The position numbers and the translations under genes are program-made. Of a stretch of DNA of 64,000 nucleotides, positions 46,286 through 58,007 are shown piece after piece. The DNA lies in NCBI RefSeq assembly GCF_003182485.1, contig NZ_QGTX01000001.1, positions 4,426,001 to 4,490,000 of the forward strand. Reading direction: 5' to 3'. The notes below the pieces were generated by a model. It worked only from the letters and a program-made list of their open reading frames with translations, made no database searches and was not told the DNA's origin. The first letter of the stretch is position 1; every line of letters starts with the position of its first letter. The DNA is from Geodermatophilus normandii. Its GTDB lineage: Bacteria; Actinomycetota; Actinomycetes; Mycobacteriales; Geodermatophilaceae.

Positions 46286-47061
46286 CGGACCAGCCGCCGC
46301 TGCAGCGTCCGGGCGGCCAGCCACGTCCCGGCGGCGGTCCACAGCGCCAGGTACCCGACGTGCAGCAGCGCGGAGCCCGCCTCCGCAGTCCCCAGCGCGA
46401 GGTCGCGGGCCAGCGCGACGCCGTGCCACAGCGGCGTGGCGTAGGCGGTCCACTCGAGCACCACCGGCAGCTGGGTGACCGGGAAGAACGTCCCGCTGAA
46501 CAGGAACATCGGCACGATGAGGAACCGCTGCAGCGCGGCGAACGCGGCGTCCTCCTCCAGCCGGGCGGCCATGGCGGAGACCGGGGCGGCGAAGGCCAGC
46601 CCGGTGAGCAGCGCGACCGGCAGCGCGAGCACCACCAGCGGGCTCGCCGCCGCGCCGAAGAGCACCAGGACGACGAGGAAGGCCGCGGCCGACGTCGTCA
46701 CCCGGAAGGCGACGTAGAGCAGGTGGCCGGCCAGCACGTCGGCCGGGCGGGCCGGGGTGGCGAGCACCGCCTCGTAGAGCCGGTCCCACTTCAGCGCCCC
46801 GAGCACCGGGTAGCTCGACTCGCCGGTCGCCGTCTGCATGGCGGCGGCCACCAGGAGCCCGGGCGCCAGGAAGGCCAGGTAGCCGACGCCACCGGGGACG
46901 CCGGGCCCGCGGTCGACGAGGCCGCCCAGGGTCAGGCCCATCGCGGCGAGGAAGAGCACCGGCTCCAGGACGCTGCCGATGGCGCTGCTGCGCCAGAAGT
47001 GCCGGTGGGCGGTCAGCCGCTGGACGAAGAACGACGTCGCCGCCGGGCCGGGCAGGGCCAC
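46282..47061 (-). CDS. ABC-2 type transporter permease (first subunit)
   Basis: 259 aa, paralogous to the following permease (FLFSGTFFPVTQLP, ATPARPADVLAGH vs ATPVSAADAAVGE). About six TM helices. GTG start at 47061 directly before the ATPase stop at 47063. Two different permeases suggest a heterodimeric membrane part. Confidence 0.9.
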   Translation of the reverse strand: MALPGPAATSFFVQRLTAHRHFWRSSAIGSVLEPVLFLAAMGLTLGGLVDRGPGVPGGVGYLAFLAPGLLVAAAMQTATGESSYPVLGALKWDRLYEAVLATPARPADVLAGHLLYVAFRVTTSAAAFLVVLVLFGAAASPLVVLALPVALLTGLAFAAPVSAMAARLEEDAAFAALQRFLIVPMFLFSGTFFPVTQLPVVLEWTAYATPLWHGVALARDLALGTAEAGSALLHVGYLALWTAAGTWLAARTLQRRLVR

Positions 47062-47062
47062 G

Positions 47063-48016
<954 letters not shown>

Positions 48017-48050
48017 GCTGGCCCCGGCCCCTGGGGCGGGGTCCAGCCGA

Positions 48051-48464
48051 TTACGCGGAGAGGTCGGGGAAGAAGAGCCCGATCTCGCGGGCGGCGGACT
48101 CCGCGGAGTCCGAGCCGTGCACGATGTTCGACTGCACCTCGAGGGCGAAGTCGCCGCGGATGGTGCCGGGCGCGGCCTTCACCGGGTCGGTGGCGCCGGC
48201 CAGCGCGCGGAACGCCTCGACCGCGCGCGGCCCCTCGACGACGAGGGCGAGCAGCGGGCCGCCGGTGATGAACTCGACCAGCGAGCCGAAGAAGGGCTTC
48301 TCGCGGTGCTCGCCGTAGTGCTCCTCGGCGACCTCGCGGGTCAGCGTGCGCAGCTCGGCCGCGACCAGGCGCAGGCCCTTGGCCTCGAGACGGGAGACGA
48401 CCTCCCCGACCAGGCCACGGGCGACGCCGTCGGGCTTGACGAGGACGAGGGTGCGATCAGTCAC
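48051..48464 (-). CDS. ndk: Nucleoside diphosphate kinase
   Basis: 137 aa, equalises NTP pools by a ping-pong phospho-His mechanism. [16 protein letters not shown] at the start, the active-site motif NIVHGSDS near the end. GTG start at 48464, TAA stop, the only TAA among the genes I checked. The upstream region faces the HTH/Clp-N operon, so the two share a 73-bp divergent promoter region. Confidence 0.97.
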   Translation of the reverse strand: MTDRTLVLVKPDGVARGLVGEVVSRLEAKGLRLVAAELRTLTREVAEEHYGEHREKPFFGSLVEFITGGPLLALVVEGPRAVEAFRALAGATDPVKAAPGTIRGDFALEVQSNIVHGSDSAESAAREIGLFFPDLSA

Positions 48465-48490
48465 GAGGCGGCACCCTACGGGACGGCATG

Positions 48491-48508
48491 TGTCAACTCG
48501 GGTTGACA
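48491..48508. promoter_or_regulatory. Operator half-site pair 1 upstream of the HTH gene
   Basis: TGTCAAC-TCGG-GTTGACA, a perfect 7-bp inverted repeat with a 4-nt spacer, 30 nt before the HTH gene ATG. A near-identical site follows 28 bp later. Confidence 0.75.
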
Positions 48509-48518
48509 GACGGCGGGA

Positions 48519-48536
48519 TGTCAACGACAGTTGACG
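48519..48536. promoter_or_regulatory. Operator half-site pair 2, ending 1 nt before the HTH start
   Basis: TGTCAAC-GACA-GTTGACG, same repeat and spacing as the first site (one mismatch). Its end lies one base before the HTH gene ATG at 48538. A regulator bound here would cover the transcription start, so tight repression is expected. Confidence 0.75.
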
Positions 48537-48537
48537 C

Positions 48538-48759
48538 ATGGCCACTCCCACCGACGTCACCACCGCCGCCGCGGCCGACGACCCGGACACCGGCCTGCAC
48601 GCCGTCCGGGCGCTGCGCGAGCTGGCCGAGCGCCTCGAGGTGCTGCAGGTCGGCAACGCGCGGGCGCGCGGCTGGTCGTGGCAGCAGATCGCCGGGGCCC
48701 TCGGCGTCAGCCGGCAGGCCGTCCACAAGAAGCACGCCCGGAGCAGGAAGGACGTCTGA
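48538..48759 (+). CDS. Small helix-turn-helix protein
   Basis: 73 aa. C-terminal [23 protein letters not shown] after an amphipathic helix. The tail is Lys/Arg-rich ([10 protein letters not shown]). The gene is followed after one base by a Clp-N domain gene, and the two TGTCAAC/GTTGACA sites upstream are a likely binding target for this protein. The HTH/Clp-N pairing is common in actinobacteria, but its exact role is, as far as I know, not settled. Confidence 0.85.
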   Translation: MATPTDVTTAAAADDPDTGLHAVRALRELAERLEVLQVGNARARGWSWQQIAGALGVSRQAVHKKHARSRKDV

Positions 48760-48760
48760 G

Positions 48761-49297
48761 GTGTTCGAACGCTTCGCCCACGAGGCCCGCCGCGCGGTGG
48801 TCGTGGCCCAGGAGGAGGCGCGCGACCTGCGCGCCGGGCGCATCGAGCCGGTGCACCTGCTGCTCGCGCTCACCCGCGACCCCGGCCGCGGCGGTGCGGC
48901 CCTGCGCTCGGTCGGCCTCGACCACGCCGCCGTCCGCGACGCGCTGGCCCGCTCGGGCGGGCCGCTGGACGCCGACGCCCTGGCCGCCGTCGGCATCGAC
49001 CTCGAACAGGTGCGCGCCGCGGCGGAGTCCGCCTTCGGTCCGGGGGCGCTCGAGCGCGGGCCGCTGGAGCGCACCGGCCACGTCCCGTTCGGCGACGGCG
49101 CCAAGAAGGTGCTCGAGGGCGCGCTCCGGCACGTCCTCGCCCAGCCGCGCCGGCGGCGCGACCGGGTCATCGACACCGGGCACCTGGTCCTCGGCGTCCT
49201 CGCCGTCGCCGACCCGGTCGTCGAGCGGGTGCTGCGGCACCTGGGCACCGACGTCGTCCGGCTCCGGCAGGGGCTCGACCGCGCGTCGGCGGCCTGA
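48761..49297 (+). CDS. Clp repeat (N) domain protein
   Basis: 178 aa. Two Clp-N type repeats ([37 protein letters not shown]) as in ClpA/ClpC N-domains, with no AAA module, so a free adaptor-like N-domain protein. GTG at 48761 follows the HTH stop by one base. Such proteins may sequester or present ClpC substrates; the clpX-clpP block lies 7 kb away but is not co-transcribed. Confidence 0.85.
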   Translation: MFERFAHEARRAVVVAQEEARDLRAGRIEPVHLLLALTRDPGRGGAALRSVGLDHAAVRDALARSGGPLDADALAAVGIDLEQVRAAAESAFGPGALERGPLERTGHVPFGDGAKKVLEGALRHVLAQPRRRRDRVIDTGHLVLGVLAVADPVVERVLRHLGTDVVRLRQGLDRASAA

Positions 49298-49310
49298 GCC
49301 GCCGTCCGGG

Positions 49311-49685
49311 TCAGTCGGCGGGCGCGGCCGGCTCGCGGAACGGCGAGCCGAGCAGGTCCTTGCGGACCTGCAGCAGGTACAGCCAGATGAGCACGAACAG
49401 ACCGCCGACGAACCACATCGACGAGTCGATGAGCCCGGTCAGCAGGAGGGGCACCTGCAGCCCGGTGGCGATCTCCAGGCCCCGCGGGCGCCGCTGGATG
49501 CCCGAGGCCAGGATCAGGACGGCGGCGAGCGCCAGCAGCACCGTCAGCCGGACGCCACCGAGCCCGGCCGGTGTCTGCGCGATGGCCCGCGGGACGAACA
49601 GCACCGCGATCCCCTCGAGCAGCAGCACCGCGGCGGCCGCGCCGCGCAGCGCCTTCCCGGCGCGGACCGGGTCCGGCGCCGTCAC
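49311..49685 (-). CDS. DUF4233 membrane protein
   Basis: 124 aa with four hydrophobic helices (AAAVLLLEGIAVLFVPRAI, SSMWFVGGLFVLIWLYLLQ). DUF4233 proteins are nearly always encoded between folC and ndk in actinobacteria, as here; stop of folC overlaps its start (4 nt). No known function. Confidence 0.9.
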   Translation of the reverse strand: MTAPDPVRAGKALRGAAAAVLLLEGIAVLFVPRAIAQTPAGLGGVRLTVLLALAAVLILASGIQRRPRGLEIATGLQVPLLLTGLIDSSMWFVGGLFVLIWLYLLQVRKDLLGSPFREPAAPAD

Positions 49686-51022
49686 GACCGGCCGCCGAGG
49701 ACGGTCCTGGCCTCGCCGGCGGTGATGACGCTGCCGGTGACCAGCACGCCCGACCCGCCCAGGGCGTCGTCGGGACCGGCCTCGGCCAGCTCGATCGCCT
49801 CGGTGAGCGCCTCCGGCAGCCGCGGGGACACGCTCACCCGGTCGGCGCCGAACACGTCGACGGCCAGGGCGCCGAGCTCGTCGGCCGGCATCGCCCGCGA
49901 TGAGCTGTTCTGCGTCACGACGAGCTCGGCGCAGACGGTCTCCAGCTCGCGCAGCATGCCCTCGACGTCCTTGCCGTGCACCGCGCCGACGACGCCGACC
50001 AGCCGGGTGAAGTCGAAGGACTCGCGGATCGCCTCCACGGTCGCGGCCATGCCGGCGGGGTTGTGCGCGGCGTCGACCAGGACCGTCGGGCTGGTGCGCA
50101 CGCGCTCGAGCCGGCCCGGCGAGCGGACGGCGGCGAACGCGGCGCGCACCGTCTCCTGGTCGATCGGCCCGGTGGCGGCGCCGGCGCCGAGGAACGCCTC
50201 GACGGCGGCCAGCGCGGTGGCCGCGTTCTGCGCCTGGTGCGCGCCGAACAGCGGGAGGAAGACCTCCTCGTACTCACCGCCCAGGCCCTGCAGCCGCAGC
50301 TGCTGCCCGCCGACGGCGACCCGGCGGTCGAGCACGCCGAACTCGGTGCCCTCGCGGGCGACGACGGCCTCGACCTCGACCGCGCGGCGGACCAGCGCGT
50401 CGAGCGCCCCCGGCTGCTGGCGGGCGAGGACGGCGATCGCGTCGGGCTTGATGATCCCGGCCTTCTCACCGGCGATCGTGGTCACGTCGGGGCCGAGGTA
50501 CTCGGCGTGGTCGAGCGCCACCGGCGTGACGACGGCGACCTTCGCGTCGACGACGTTGGTGGCGTCCCAGGTGCCGCCCATCCCGACCTCGACGACGGCG
50601 ACGTCGACCGGGGCCTCGGCGAAGGTCGCGTACGCCATCCCGACCACGACCTCGAAGAAGCTCATCGGGTGCTCGCCGGCGGCGTCGACCATCTGCACGT
50701 AGGGCGCGATGTCGTCGTAGGTCTCCACGAAGCGCTCGGCGTCCACCGGCTCGCCGTCGAGGACGATCCGCTCGCGCAGGGACTGCAGGTGCGGGCTGGT
50801 GAAGCGCCCCACCCGCAGGCCGAAACCGCGGAGCAGCTCGTCGACCATCCGCGCCGTCGTCGTCTTGCCGTTGGTGCCGGCCACCTGCACCACCGGGTAG
50901 GCCCGGTGCGGGGCGCCGAGGAGGTCGACGAGGGCGGCGATGCGTCCCAGGGACGGCTCGAGCCGGGTCTCCGGCCAGCGCGCCAGCAGCTCCTTCTCCA
51001 CGCGCGTCAGGTCGCTGCTCAT
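49682..51022 (-). CDS. folC: Bifunctional folylpolyglutamate/dihydrofolate synthase
   Basis: 446 aa Mur-ligase-like enzyme that adds glutamates to folates. P-loop [12 protein letters not shown], the [14 protein letters not shown] and [15 protein letters not shown] segments, and [10 protein letters not shown] are typical. ATG at 51022; the open frame runs on upstream only as an antisense shadow of valS. It is divergent from valS with 42 bp between the start codons. Translationally coupled to DUF4233. Confidence 0.95.
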   Translation of the reverse strand: MSSDLTRVEKELLARWPETRLEPSLGRIAALVDLLGAPHRAYPVVQVAGTNGKTTTARMVDELLRGFGLRVGRFTSPHLQSLRERIVLDGEPVDAERFVETYDDIAPYVQMVDAAGEHPMSFFEVVVGMAYATFAEAPVDVAVVEVGMGGTWDATNVVDAKVAVVTPVALDHAEYLGPDVTTIAGEKAGIIKPDAIAVLARQQPGALDALVRRAVEVEAVVAREGTEFGVLDRRVAVGGQQLRLQGLGGEYEEVFLPLFGAHQAQNAATALAAVEAFLGAGAATGPIDQETVRAAFAAVRSPGRLERVRTSPTVLVDAAHNPAGMAATVEAIRESFDFTRLVGVVGAVHGKDVEGMLRELETVCAELVVTQNSSSRAMPADELGALAVDVFGADRVSVSPRLPEALTEAIELAEAGPDDALGGSGVLVTGSVITAGEARTVLGGRS

Positions 51023-51051
51023 CCTCTCCAGGATGCCAGCCGCCGGGTTCC

Positions 51052-51057
51052 TAGGAT
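51052..51057 (+). promoter_or_regulatory. TAGGAT -10 element for valS, suggesting leaderless mRNA
   Basis: TAGGAT at 51052-51057 lies 7 nt before the valS ATG, the distance expected between a -10 box and a transcription start. A GGAGG at 51058-51062 is only 2 nt from the ATG, too close for a normal Shine-Dalgarno. No good -35 seen. Confidence 0.5.
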
Positions 51058-51064
51058 GGAGGCC

Positions 51065-53650
51065 ATGGTCACCGACTCCGCCACCCCGGTCAGCACCACC
51101 CCGGGAGCCGGGTCCGGCGTACCCGAGAAGCCCAGCCTCGACGGTCTCGAGGCCACCTGGGTCGCCCGCTGGGCCGAGCAGGACACCTACGCCTTCGACC
51201 GCGCCGCCGCCCTGGCCGCGCCGCGCGAGCAGGTGTACTCGATCGACACCCCGCCGCCCACGGCCAGCGGGTCCCTGCACGTGGGGCACGTGTTCAGCTA
51301 CACCCACACCGACATCGTCGCCCGCTACCAGCGGATGCGCGGCAAGCACGTCTTCTACCCGATGGGCTGGGACGACAACGGGCTGCCCACCGAGCGGCGC
51401 GTGCAGAACTACTACGGCGTCCGCTGCGACCCCTCGCTCCCCTACGACCCGTCCTTCGAGCCCCCGGCCAAGCCGGGCAAGGACCAGGTGCCCGTCTCCC
51501 GGCGCAACTTCGTCGAGCTGTGCATGCAGCTGACGGAGGAGGACGAGCACGCCTACGAGCAGCTGTGGCGGCAGGTCGGCCTGTCGGTGGACTGGACCAA
51601 CGTCTACCGGACGATCTCGGAGACCTCGCGGGCGACCGCGCAGCGGATGTTCCTGCACAACCTCGCGCGCGGTGAGGCCTACGCGCAGGAGGCGCCCACC
51701 CTCTGGGACGTCACCTTCCGCACCGCCGTCGCGCAGGCCGAGCTCGAGGACCGCGAGCGCCCGGGCGCCTACCACCGGATCTCCTTCTCGGGCCCGTCCG
51801 GCCCGGTCTTCATCGAGACCACCCGCCCGGAGCTGCTGCCGGCCTGCGTCGCGCTGGTGGCCCACCCCGACGACGAGCGGTACCGGCCGCTGTTCGGGCA
51901 GACCGTGCGGACGCCGCTGTTCGGCGTCGAGGTGCCGGTGGTCCCCCACCGCCTCGCGGAGCCGGACAAGGGCTCGGGCATCGCGATGATCTGCACCTTC
52001 GGCGACCTCAACGACGTCACCTGGTGGCGCGAGCTGCAGCTGCCCACCCGCGCGGTCGTCGGCTGGGACGGCCGGCTGATGTCCGAGGCGCCCGACGGCG
52101 TCCCGGCGGAGCCCTACGCCGAGCTGGCCGGCAAGACGGTGTTCAGCGCCCAGCAGCGGATCGTGGAGATGCTGCGGGCGTCCGGCGACCTGCACGGCGA
52201 GCCGAAGGCGATCACCCACCCGGTCAAGTTCTTCGAGAAGGGCGACCGGCCGCTGGAGATCGTCACGACGCGGCAGTGGTACATCCGCAACGGCGGCCGC
52301 TCCCCCGAGCTGCGCGACGCGCTGGTCGCCCGCGGCCGGGAGATCCGGTGGGTGCCCGAGCACATGCGGCACCGCTACGAGAACTGGGTCGAGGGCCTCA
52401 ACGGCGACTGGCTGATCAGCCGCCAGCGGTTCTTCGGCGTGCCGTTCCCGGTCTGGTACCGGCTGGACTCCGCCGGCGACCCGGACTACTCGGCGCCCCT
52501 GCTGGCCCCCGAGGAGTCGCTGCCGGTCGACCCGTCCTCGGACGTGCCGCCGGGGTTCGAGGAGTCGCAGCGCGGCGTCCCGGGCGGGTTCATGGCCGAC
52601 CCCGACGTCATGGACACCTGGGCGACGTCGTCGCTGTCGCCGCAGGTGGCCTCGGGCTGGGACACCGACCCGGAGCTGTTCTCCCACGTCTTCCCGATGG
52701 ACCTGCGGCCGCAGGCGCACGACATCATCCGCACCTGGCTGTTCTCGACCGTCGTCCGCTCGCACTACGAGTTCGGCGCGGCGCCGTGGACGCACGCGGC
52801 GATCTCCGGCTTCGTCGTCGACCCCGACCGCAAGAAGATGTCGAAGTCCAAGGGCAACGTCGTCACGCCGGTCGACGTGCTCGAGCGCTACGGCACCGAC
52901 GCCGTCCGGTGGCGGGCCGCCGGTGCCCGGCCGGGCGCGGACTCGCCGTTCGACGAGGCGCAGATGAAGGTCGGCCGGCGGCTGGCGATGAAGATCCTCA
53001 ACGTCGGCAAGTTCGTGCTGGGGCTCGGTGTCACGGCCGGGCTGACCGGCGAGCAGGTCACCGAGCCGATCGACCTCGGGCTGCTGCGCCGGCTGGCCGG
53101 CGTCGTCGACGAGGCGACGGCGGCCATGGACGCCTACAACTACACCCGCGCCCTCGAGGTGACCGAGGCGTTCTTCTGGTCGTTCTGCGACGACTACGTC
53201 GAGCTGGTGAAGTCCCGCGCCTACGGCACCGGCGCGGCGGCGGAGTCGGCGCAGGCCACGTTGGCGCTGGCGCTGTCGGTGCAGCTGCGGCTGTTCGCGC
53301 CGGTGCTGCCGTTCGTCACCGAGGAGGTCTGGTCCTGGTGGCAGGCCGGGTCGGTCCACCGGGCGCCGTGGCCGGCCGCCGCCGAGCTGCCCGCCGGCGG
53401 CGACCCGGAGGTCGTGCCCGTGGTGGCCGCGGCGCTGGCCGGGGTCCGCAAGGCCAAGTCCGACGCCAAGGTGTCGATGCGGGCCGACGTCGAGTCGGCG
53501 ACCGTGACCGCGCCCGAGGCGCAGGTGCCGCTGCTGGAGGCCGGCCGCGCCGACCTGGTCGACGCCGGGCGCATCGCGTCGCTCGACGTCGTCGCCGGTG
53601 AGGGCCCGCTGACCGTGGACGTGGTGCTGGCGCCGCCCGCGGAGGCCTGA
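51065..53650 (+). CDS. valS: Valyl-tRNA synthetase
   Basis: 861 aa class I enzyme. HIGH-type [20 protein letters not shown] as KKMSKSKGN, connective-peptide editing domain between, anticodon-binding helices near the end. No long coiled-coil C-terminal domain is apparent after the anticodon domain. ATG at 51065, leaderless or nearly so, sharing a short divergent region with folC. No T-box leader fits in the 42-bp gap. Confidence 0.97.
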   Translation: MVTDSATPVSTTPGAGSGVPEKPSLDGLEATWVARWAEQDTYAFDRAAALAAPREQVYSIDTPPPTASGSLHVGHVFSYTHTDIVARYQRMRGKHVFYPMGWDDNGLPTERRVQNYYGVRCDPSLPYDPSFEPPAKPGKDQVPVSRRNFVELCMQLTEEDEHAYEQLWRQVGLSVDWTNVYRTISETSRATAQRMFLHNLARGEAYAQEAPTLWDVTFRTAVAQAELEDRERPGAYHRISFSGPSGPVFIETTRPELLPACVALVAHPDDERYRPLFGQTVRTPLFGVEVPVVPHRLAEPDKGSGIAMICTFGDLNDVTWWRELQLPTRAVVGWDGRLMSEAPDGVPAEPYAELAGKTVFSAQQRIVEMLRASGDLHGEPKAITHPVKFFEKGDRPLEIVTTRQWYIRNGGRSPELRDALVARGREIRWVPEHMRHRYENWVEGLNGDWLISRQRFFGVPFPVWYRLDSAGDPDYSAPLLAPEESLPVDPSSDVPPGFEESQRGVPGGFMADPDVMDTWATSSLSPQVASGWDTDPELFSHVFPMDLRPQAHDIIRTWLFSTVVRSHYEFGAAPWTHAAISGFVVDPDRKKMSKSKGNVVTPVDVLERYGTDAVRWRAAGARPGADSPFDEAQMKVGRRLAMKILNVGKFVLGLGVTAGLTGEQVTEPIDLGLLRRLAGVVDEATAAMDAYNYTRALEVTEAFFWSFCDDYVELVKSRAYGTGAAAESAQATLALALSVQLRLFAPVLPFVTEEVWSWWQAGSVHRAPWPAAAELPAGGDPEVVPVVAAALAGVRKAKSDAKVSMRADVESATVTAPEAQVPLLEAGRADLVDAGRIASLDVVAGEGPLTVDVVLAPPAEA

Positions 53651-53651
53651 G

Positions 53652-54581
53652 CTAGGCCGCCGTCTCCCGCGCCCACGCCGGCGCCGGGCCCATCCCCAGC
53701 CGCCACCGGGCCGCCTCCTCCGACGGGCTGTGCTCGCCGAGCGCGAGGCGCAGCCCCCGCAGCTGGGCGCGGGCGACGGCGACCTGGGCGGCGCCGCCGC
53801 GCCCGCGGCCGGGGACGCCGGCGCACCCGGCCACCGCGGGCGAGACCACGTGCGCCGCGGCCCCGGCCAGGCCGCGGTAGAAGACCCGCTCGGCCGCGCC
53901 GAGCCCGGGCGGGGCGGTGACGAAGGCGCGCATCGCGTCGGGGACCGGCGCGAGCTGCGGTCGGTGGGCGGCGAGCGCCTCGGCCAGCCCGGCCGCGCTG
54001 GTGGGCAGGTCGGTGGCGCCCAGCCGCTGCGCGCTGCGCGCCCACTCGCGGACGTAGACGTCGGGCCAGCCGCGGCCGAACCTCGGAGTGAGGTCGCGGC
54101 CGACGGCCTGCTGGGCGGCGAGGAAGGCGTCGGTGAAGGCGAGGTGCACCCAGCGCAGCAGGCCGGGGTCCGACGCCGAGTAGGAGCGGCCGCGGATCCG
54201 GCCGCGCACGGTCTCGTGCATCCCGCGGACCCGGGCGGACTCGCGCTCGGCGAGCTCCTCGGAGCCGAACGTGCTGACGACCAGCCAGCGCGCCGTGCCG
54301 GCCAGCCGCTTCCACGGGTCCTCGCGGTAAGCCGAGTGCCGCTGTACGCCGGCGAGCGCGAGCGGGTGCGCCGCCTGGCCGAGCAGCGCCGCGACGCCGC
54401 CGACCAGGGTGGACAGGTCGCCGTGCACCCGCCACACCACGCCGTCGGGCTCGAACCAGCCGGGGCCGGTGCCGACGAGGGCGATGTCGCGCACCCAGCC
54501 GGGCGCGCCGGTGGGGTCGCCGGACACGCGCGTCCGGAACGCCTCGCGCGCGGCCTCGGGCAGGGACGTCAGCACGCGCAC
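53652..54581 (-). CDS. Oxygenase MpaB-like (DUF2236) protein
   Basis: 309 aa of the DUF2236 family, which includes the heme-b latex clearing protein and MpaB. Seen: VWRVHGDLSTLVGGVAALLGQAAHPLALAG, WLVVSTFGS, VHLAFTDAFLAA. I chose the GTG at 54581 (MRVLTSLPEAAREAF); the ORF starts earlier but that part crosses a palindromic repeat. Ends with TAG, two bases after the convergent valS. Substrate unknown. Confidence 0.85.
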   Translation of the reverse strand: MRVLTSLPEAAREAFRTRVSGDPTGAPGWVRDIALVGTGPGWFEPDGVVWRVHGDLSTLVGGVAALLGQAAHPLALAGVQRHSAYREDPWKRLAGTARWLVVSTFGSEELAERESARVRGMHETVRGRIRGRSYSASDPGLLRWVHLAFTDAFLAAQQAVGRDLTPRFGRGWPDVYVREWARSAQRLGATDLPTSAAGLAEALAAHRPQLAPVPDAMRAFVTAPPGLGAAERVFYRGLAGAAAHVVSPAVAGCAGVPGRGRGGAAQVAVARAQLRGLRLALGEHSPSEEAARWRLGMGPAPAWARETAA

Positions 54582-54630
54582 ACCCCCGACTGTGCCAGCC
54601 CCCCGCTCCCCCGGCCCTCCGACGCCGACC

Positions 54631-54681
54631 GTGTGCGCTGACGCTGGGTTCCCGGGCACGGAGTGCGGCGTCAGCGCACAC
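54631..54681. repeat. 51-nt palindromic repeat, copy 1
   Basis: Perfect 14-bp ends GTGTGCGCTGACGC (54631-54644) and GCGTCAGCGCACAC (54668-54681). Copy 2 at 55654-55704 is the same length and matches at about 40 of 51 positions. The TGA and final Val-Arg codons of the DUF559 gene lie inside this copy. Confidence 0.8.
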
Positions 54682-55585
54682 CCTCGCGGTGGAGGCGGCG
54701 CCGGACCCGGTGGACGGCGAGGATCTCGGCGCGGCAGGCCTCGGGCTCAGCCGTCAGCCGCCGGTAGCCGAAGCGCAGGGTCTGCCAGCCCGCCGTCGCG
54801 ACGAGGGCGTCCCGGCGGATGTCCCGCTCGCGCTGCGCCCGGGAGCCGTGCCAGGCGGCCCCGTCCATCTCGACGGCCAGCTGGACCTCGTCGTACGCGG
54901 CGTCGAGGACGAACACCTCCCCGGCGACCTCGAGCCGCCGTTGCTGGGTGAACACCGGCATGCCGGGTCGGCGCAGCACCGTGAGGCAGCCCCAGATCTC
55001 GAGCTCGCTGCGGCATCCCTCGGCCAGCAGGCGCACGAGATCGACCAGCGCGGCACGTCCGGGCAGGCAGGGACGGCGGTCGAGTTCGGCGTACAGCTCC
55101 CGCGGCCGGCAGAGTCGCCGACGCACCGCGTCGATGGCCGCGGCGCGGACCTCCGCGCGGGTCAGCCCGGCCGGAGTCCCCCACGTGTCGACGACGGCGC
55201 GTTCGGGACAGGAGACGGGCAGGCCCTCGACCCGCCGGATGCCGTCCTCCAGCGCCCGGGTGCGGTGGAGGACGACGCCCGCGGTCCCCCGCGCACTCCG
55301 GGTGTGACCGACGGTGAGATGCACGGGACCACCGGGCGGGGCGAGCTCCCACAGCGCCAGGGCGGACCGGTGGCTGACCACCCCGACGCTGGCACGGACC
55401 GCGGCCTCGACGCGGAGCCGCCAGTCGCCGGCCACCGCGGGCAGCGCGTAGACGCCGGGCTGAAGGCGTGCCAGCCGGCCGGTGGCCACCCAGCGGGCCA
55501 CCGTGCCGCGATCCACCCGGGCGGTGAGCGCCTCCCAGGTGGTCCATCCGTCCGGACCGACGAGGGACGAGGGGTCGAGGGTCAC
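54671..55585 (-). CDS. DUF559 (Vsr-like endonuclease fold) protein with N-terminal AbiEi-type wHTH
   Basis: 304 aa. N-terminal winged helix like transcription-regulator AbiEi_4 (RGTVARWVATGRLARLQPGVY), C-terminal DUF559 domain of the PD-(D/E)xK fold: LAVEMDGAAWHGSRAQRERDI then RRDALVATAGW and LRFGYRRL. In actinobacteria such proteins occur in many dispersed copies. Here the gene is flanked on both sides by copies of a 51-nt palindrome, and one supplies its stop codon. Function unknown; a nuclease or a toxin-antitoxin-derived regulator are both possible. Confidence 0.85.
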   Translation of the reverse strand: MTLDPSSLVGPDGWTTWEALTARVDRGTVARWVATGRLARLQPGVYALPAVAGDWRLRVEAAVRASVGVVSHRSALALWELAPPGGPVHLTVGHTRSARGTAGVVLHRTRALEDGIRRVEGLPVSCPERAVVDTWGTPAGLTRAEVRAAAIDAVRRRLCRPRELYAELDRRPCLPGRAALVDLVRLLAEGCRSELEIWGCLTVLRRPGMPVFTQQRRLEVAGEVFVLDAAYDEVQLAVEMDGAAWHGSRAQRERDIRRDALVATAGWQTLRFGYRRLTAEPEACRAEILAVHRVRRRLHREGVR

Positions 55586-55653
55586 CAGGTGACGGTGGCC
55601 GAGTCCCCACCGCGGGTGTGGCGGCCACGGGGATCTGTGGACGACCGGTGGCG

Positions 55654-55704
55654 GTGTGCGCTCAGGCCGGGTTCTCCCCCCTTGAATGCGGCGTCAGCGC
55701 ACAC
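55654..55704. repeat. 51-nt palindromic repeat, copy 2
   Basis: Starts GTGTGCGCT and ends GCGTCAGCGCACAC, the centre GGGTTC is shared with copy 1. The left arm is partly degenerate. Lies upstream of the DUF559 gene and just beyond the clpX terminator. Confidence 0.75.
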
Positions 55705-55721
55705 GCTCCTGACCCCACACG

Positions 55722-55761
55722 CGAGCGAGCCCGCCCCCGGGGTCGGGGACGGGCTCGCTCG
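55722..55761 (-). terminator. clpX terminator hairpin
   Basis: CGAGCGAGCCCG (55722-55733) pairs with CGGGCTCGCTCG (55750-55761), 12 bp, 16 nt after the clpX stop. Confidence 0.8.
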
Positions 55762-55777
55762 GGAGGATCTCGGCGCG

Positions 55778-57052
<1,275 letters not shown>

Positions 57053-57337
57053 CTGCTGACCTCCACCTCGGGGGAAGCAGGTCCTCGGGGGTAGGGACCT
57101 GCGGATGACGTGTCACTGATGTGCCCGTGTTCGGTCCCGCTGGTGGCGGGTGCCGCGAGGACGGCCCTCCCGGCGCTGCCGGCCGGGGATCGGGCGCTCG
57201 CCGACGGTACCTGCCGCCACCGACGCCGCGGGGGTCCGACGCCCCGGTGCGCCGGGGGCGGTCGACTCGCTCGTCACTCCCGGCACTGCCCCCCGAACGG
57301 TACGGGCTGCGGCCGCGACACGCGCGGATTCTTCCCG
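57053..57337. other. 285-nt gap between clpX and clpP2, no gene seen
   Basis: It holds the clpX upstream region: a small inverted repeat CAGGTCC...GGACCTG at 57078-57101 lies about 30 nt before the clpX start. Open frames here are Arg/Pro-rich shadows. I could not define a ClgR-type box with confidence. Confidence 0.45.
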
Positions 57338-57356
57338 CGCCGTCCGGGGGACGGCG
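57338..57356 (-). terminator. clpP2 terminator hairpin
   Basis: CGCCGTCC (57338-57345) and GGACGGCG (57349-57356) around GGG, immediately after the clpP2 stop at 57360. Confidence 0.6.
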
Positions 57357-57359
57357 TGC

Positions 57360-57989
57360 TCACGCCGTGGGCAGGGCGTTGAGCTTCCGGCTCTGGATGA
57401 CCTCGTCGACGATGCCGTACTCCTTGGCCTCGGTCGCGGTGAGGATCTTGTCGCGGTCGATGTCGGAACGGACCTGCTCGGCCGTCCGGCCGGTGTGCCG
57501 CGCGAGGATCTCCTCCATCTGCGTGCGCACCCGCTCGATCTCGGCGGCGTGGATCTCCAGGTCCGAGACCTGGCCGCCGGCCTCGCCCGAGGGCTGGTGG
57601 ATCAGCACCCGGGAGTAGGGCAGCGCGAGCCGCTTGCCCGGCGTCCCGGCCGCGAGCAGGACGGCGGCGGCCGAGGCGGCCTGCCCCATGCACACGGTCT
57701 GGATGTCGGGCCGGACGAACATCATCGTGTCGTAGATGGCCATCAGCGACGTGAACGAGCCACCGGGCGAGTTGATGTAGATCGTGATGTCGCGGTCCGG
57801 GTCGGCCGACTCCAGCGTGATCAGCTGGGCCATGACGTCGTTGGCCGACGCGTCGTCGATCTGCACCCCGAGGAAGATGATGCGCTCCTCGAAGAGCTTG
57901 TTGTACGGGTTGGACTCCTTCATGCCGTAGCTCGTCCGCTCCACGAAGGAGGGGAGGATGTAGCGGCTGGAGGGCATCTCGAAGCTCAT
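57360..57989 (-). CDS. clpP2: ATP-dependent Clp protease proteolytic subunit 2
   Basis: 209 aa. Catalytic Ser in [11 protein letters not shown], His in [10 protein letters not shown], and Asp in [29 protein letters not shown] is the handle region. In actinobacteria ClpP1 and ClpP2 rings form one mixed tetradecamer. 18 nt after clpP1 with GAGGAACTGA before the start. Confidence 0.96.
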   Translation of the reverse strand: MSFEMPSSRYILPSFVERTSYGMKESNPYNKLFEERIIFLGVQIDDASANDVMAQLITLESADPDRDITIYINSPGGSFTSLMAIYDTMMFVRPDIQTVCMGQAASAAAVLLAAGTPGKRLALPYSRVLIHQPSGEAGGQVSDLEIHAAEIERVRTQMEEILARHTGRTAEQVRSDIDRDKILTATEAKEYGIVDEVIQSRKLNALPTA

Positions 57990-58007
57990 GTCAGTTCCTC
58001 CGAACCG

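Noticed and set aside
51023..51064. T-box or amino-acid leader before valS
   Set aside because: Only 42 bp separate the divergent starts of folC and valS, too short.
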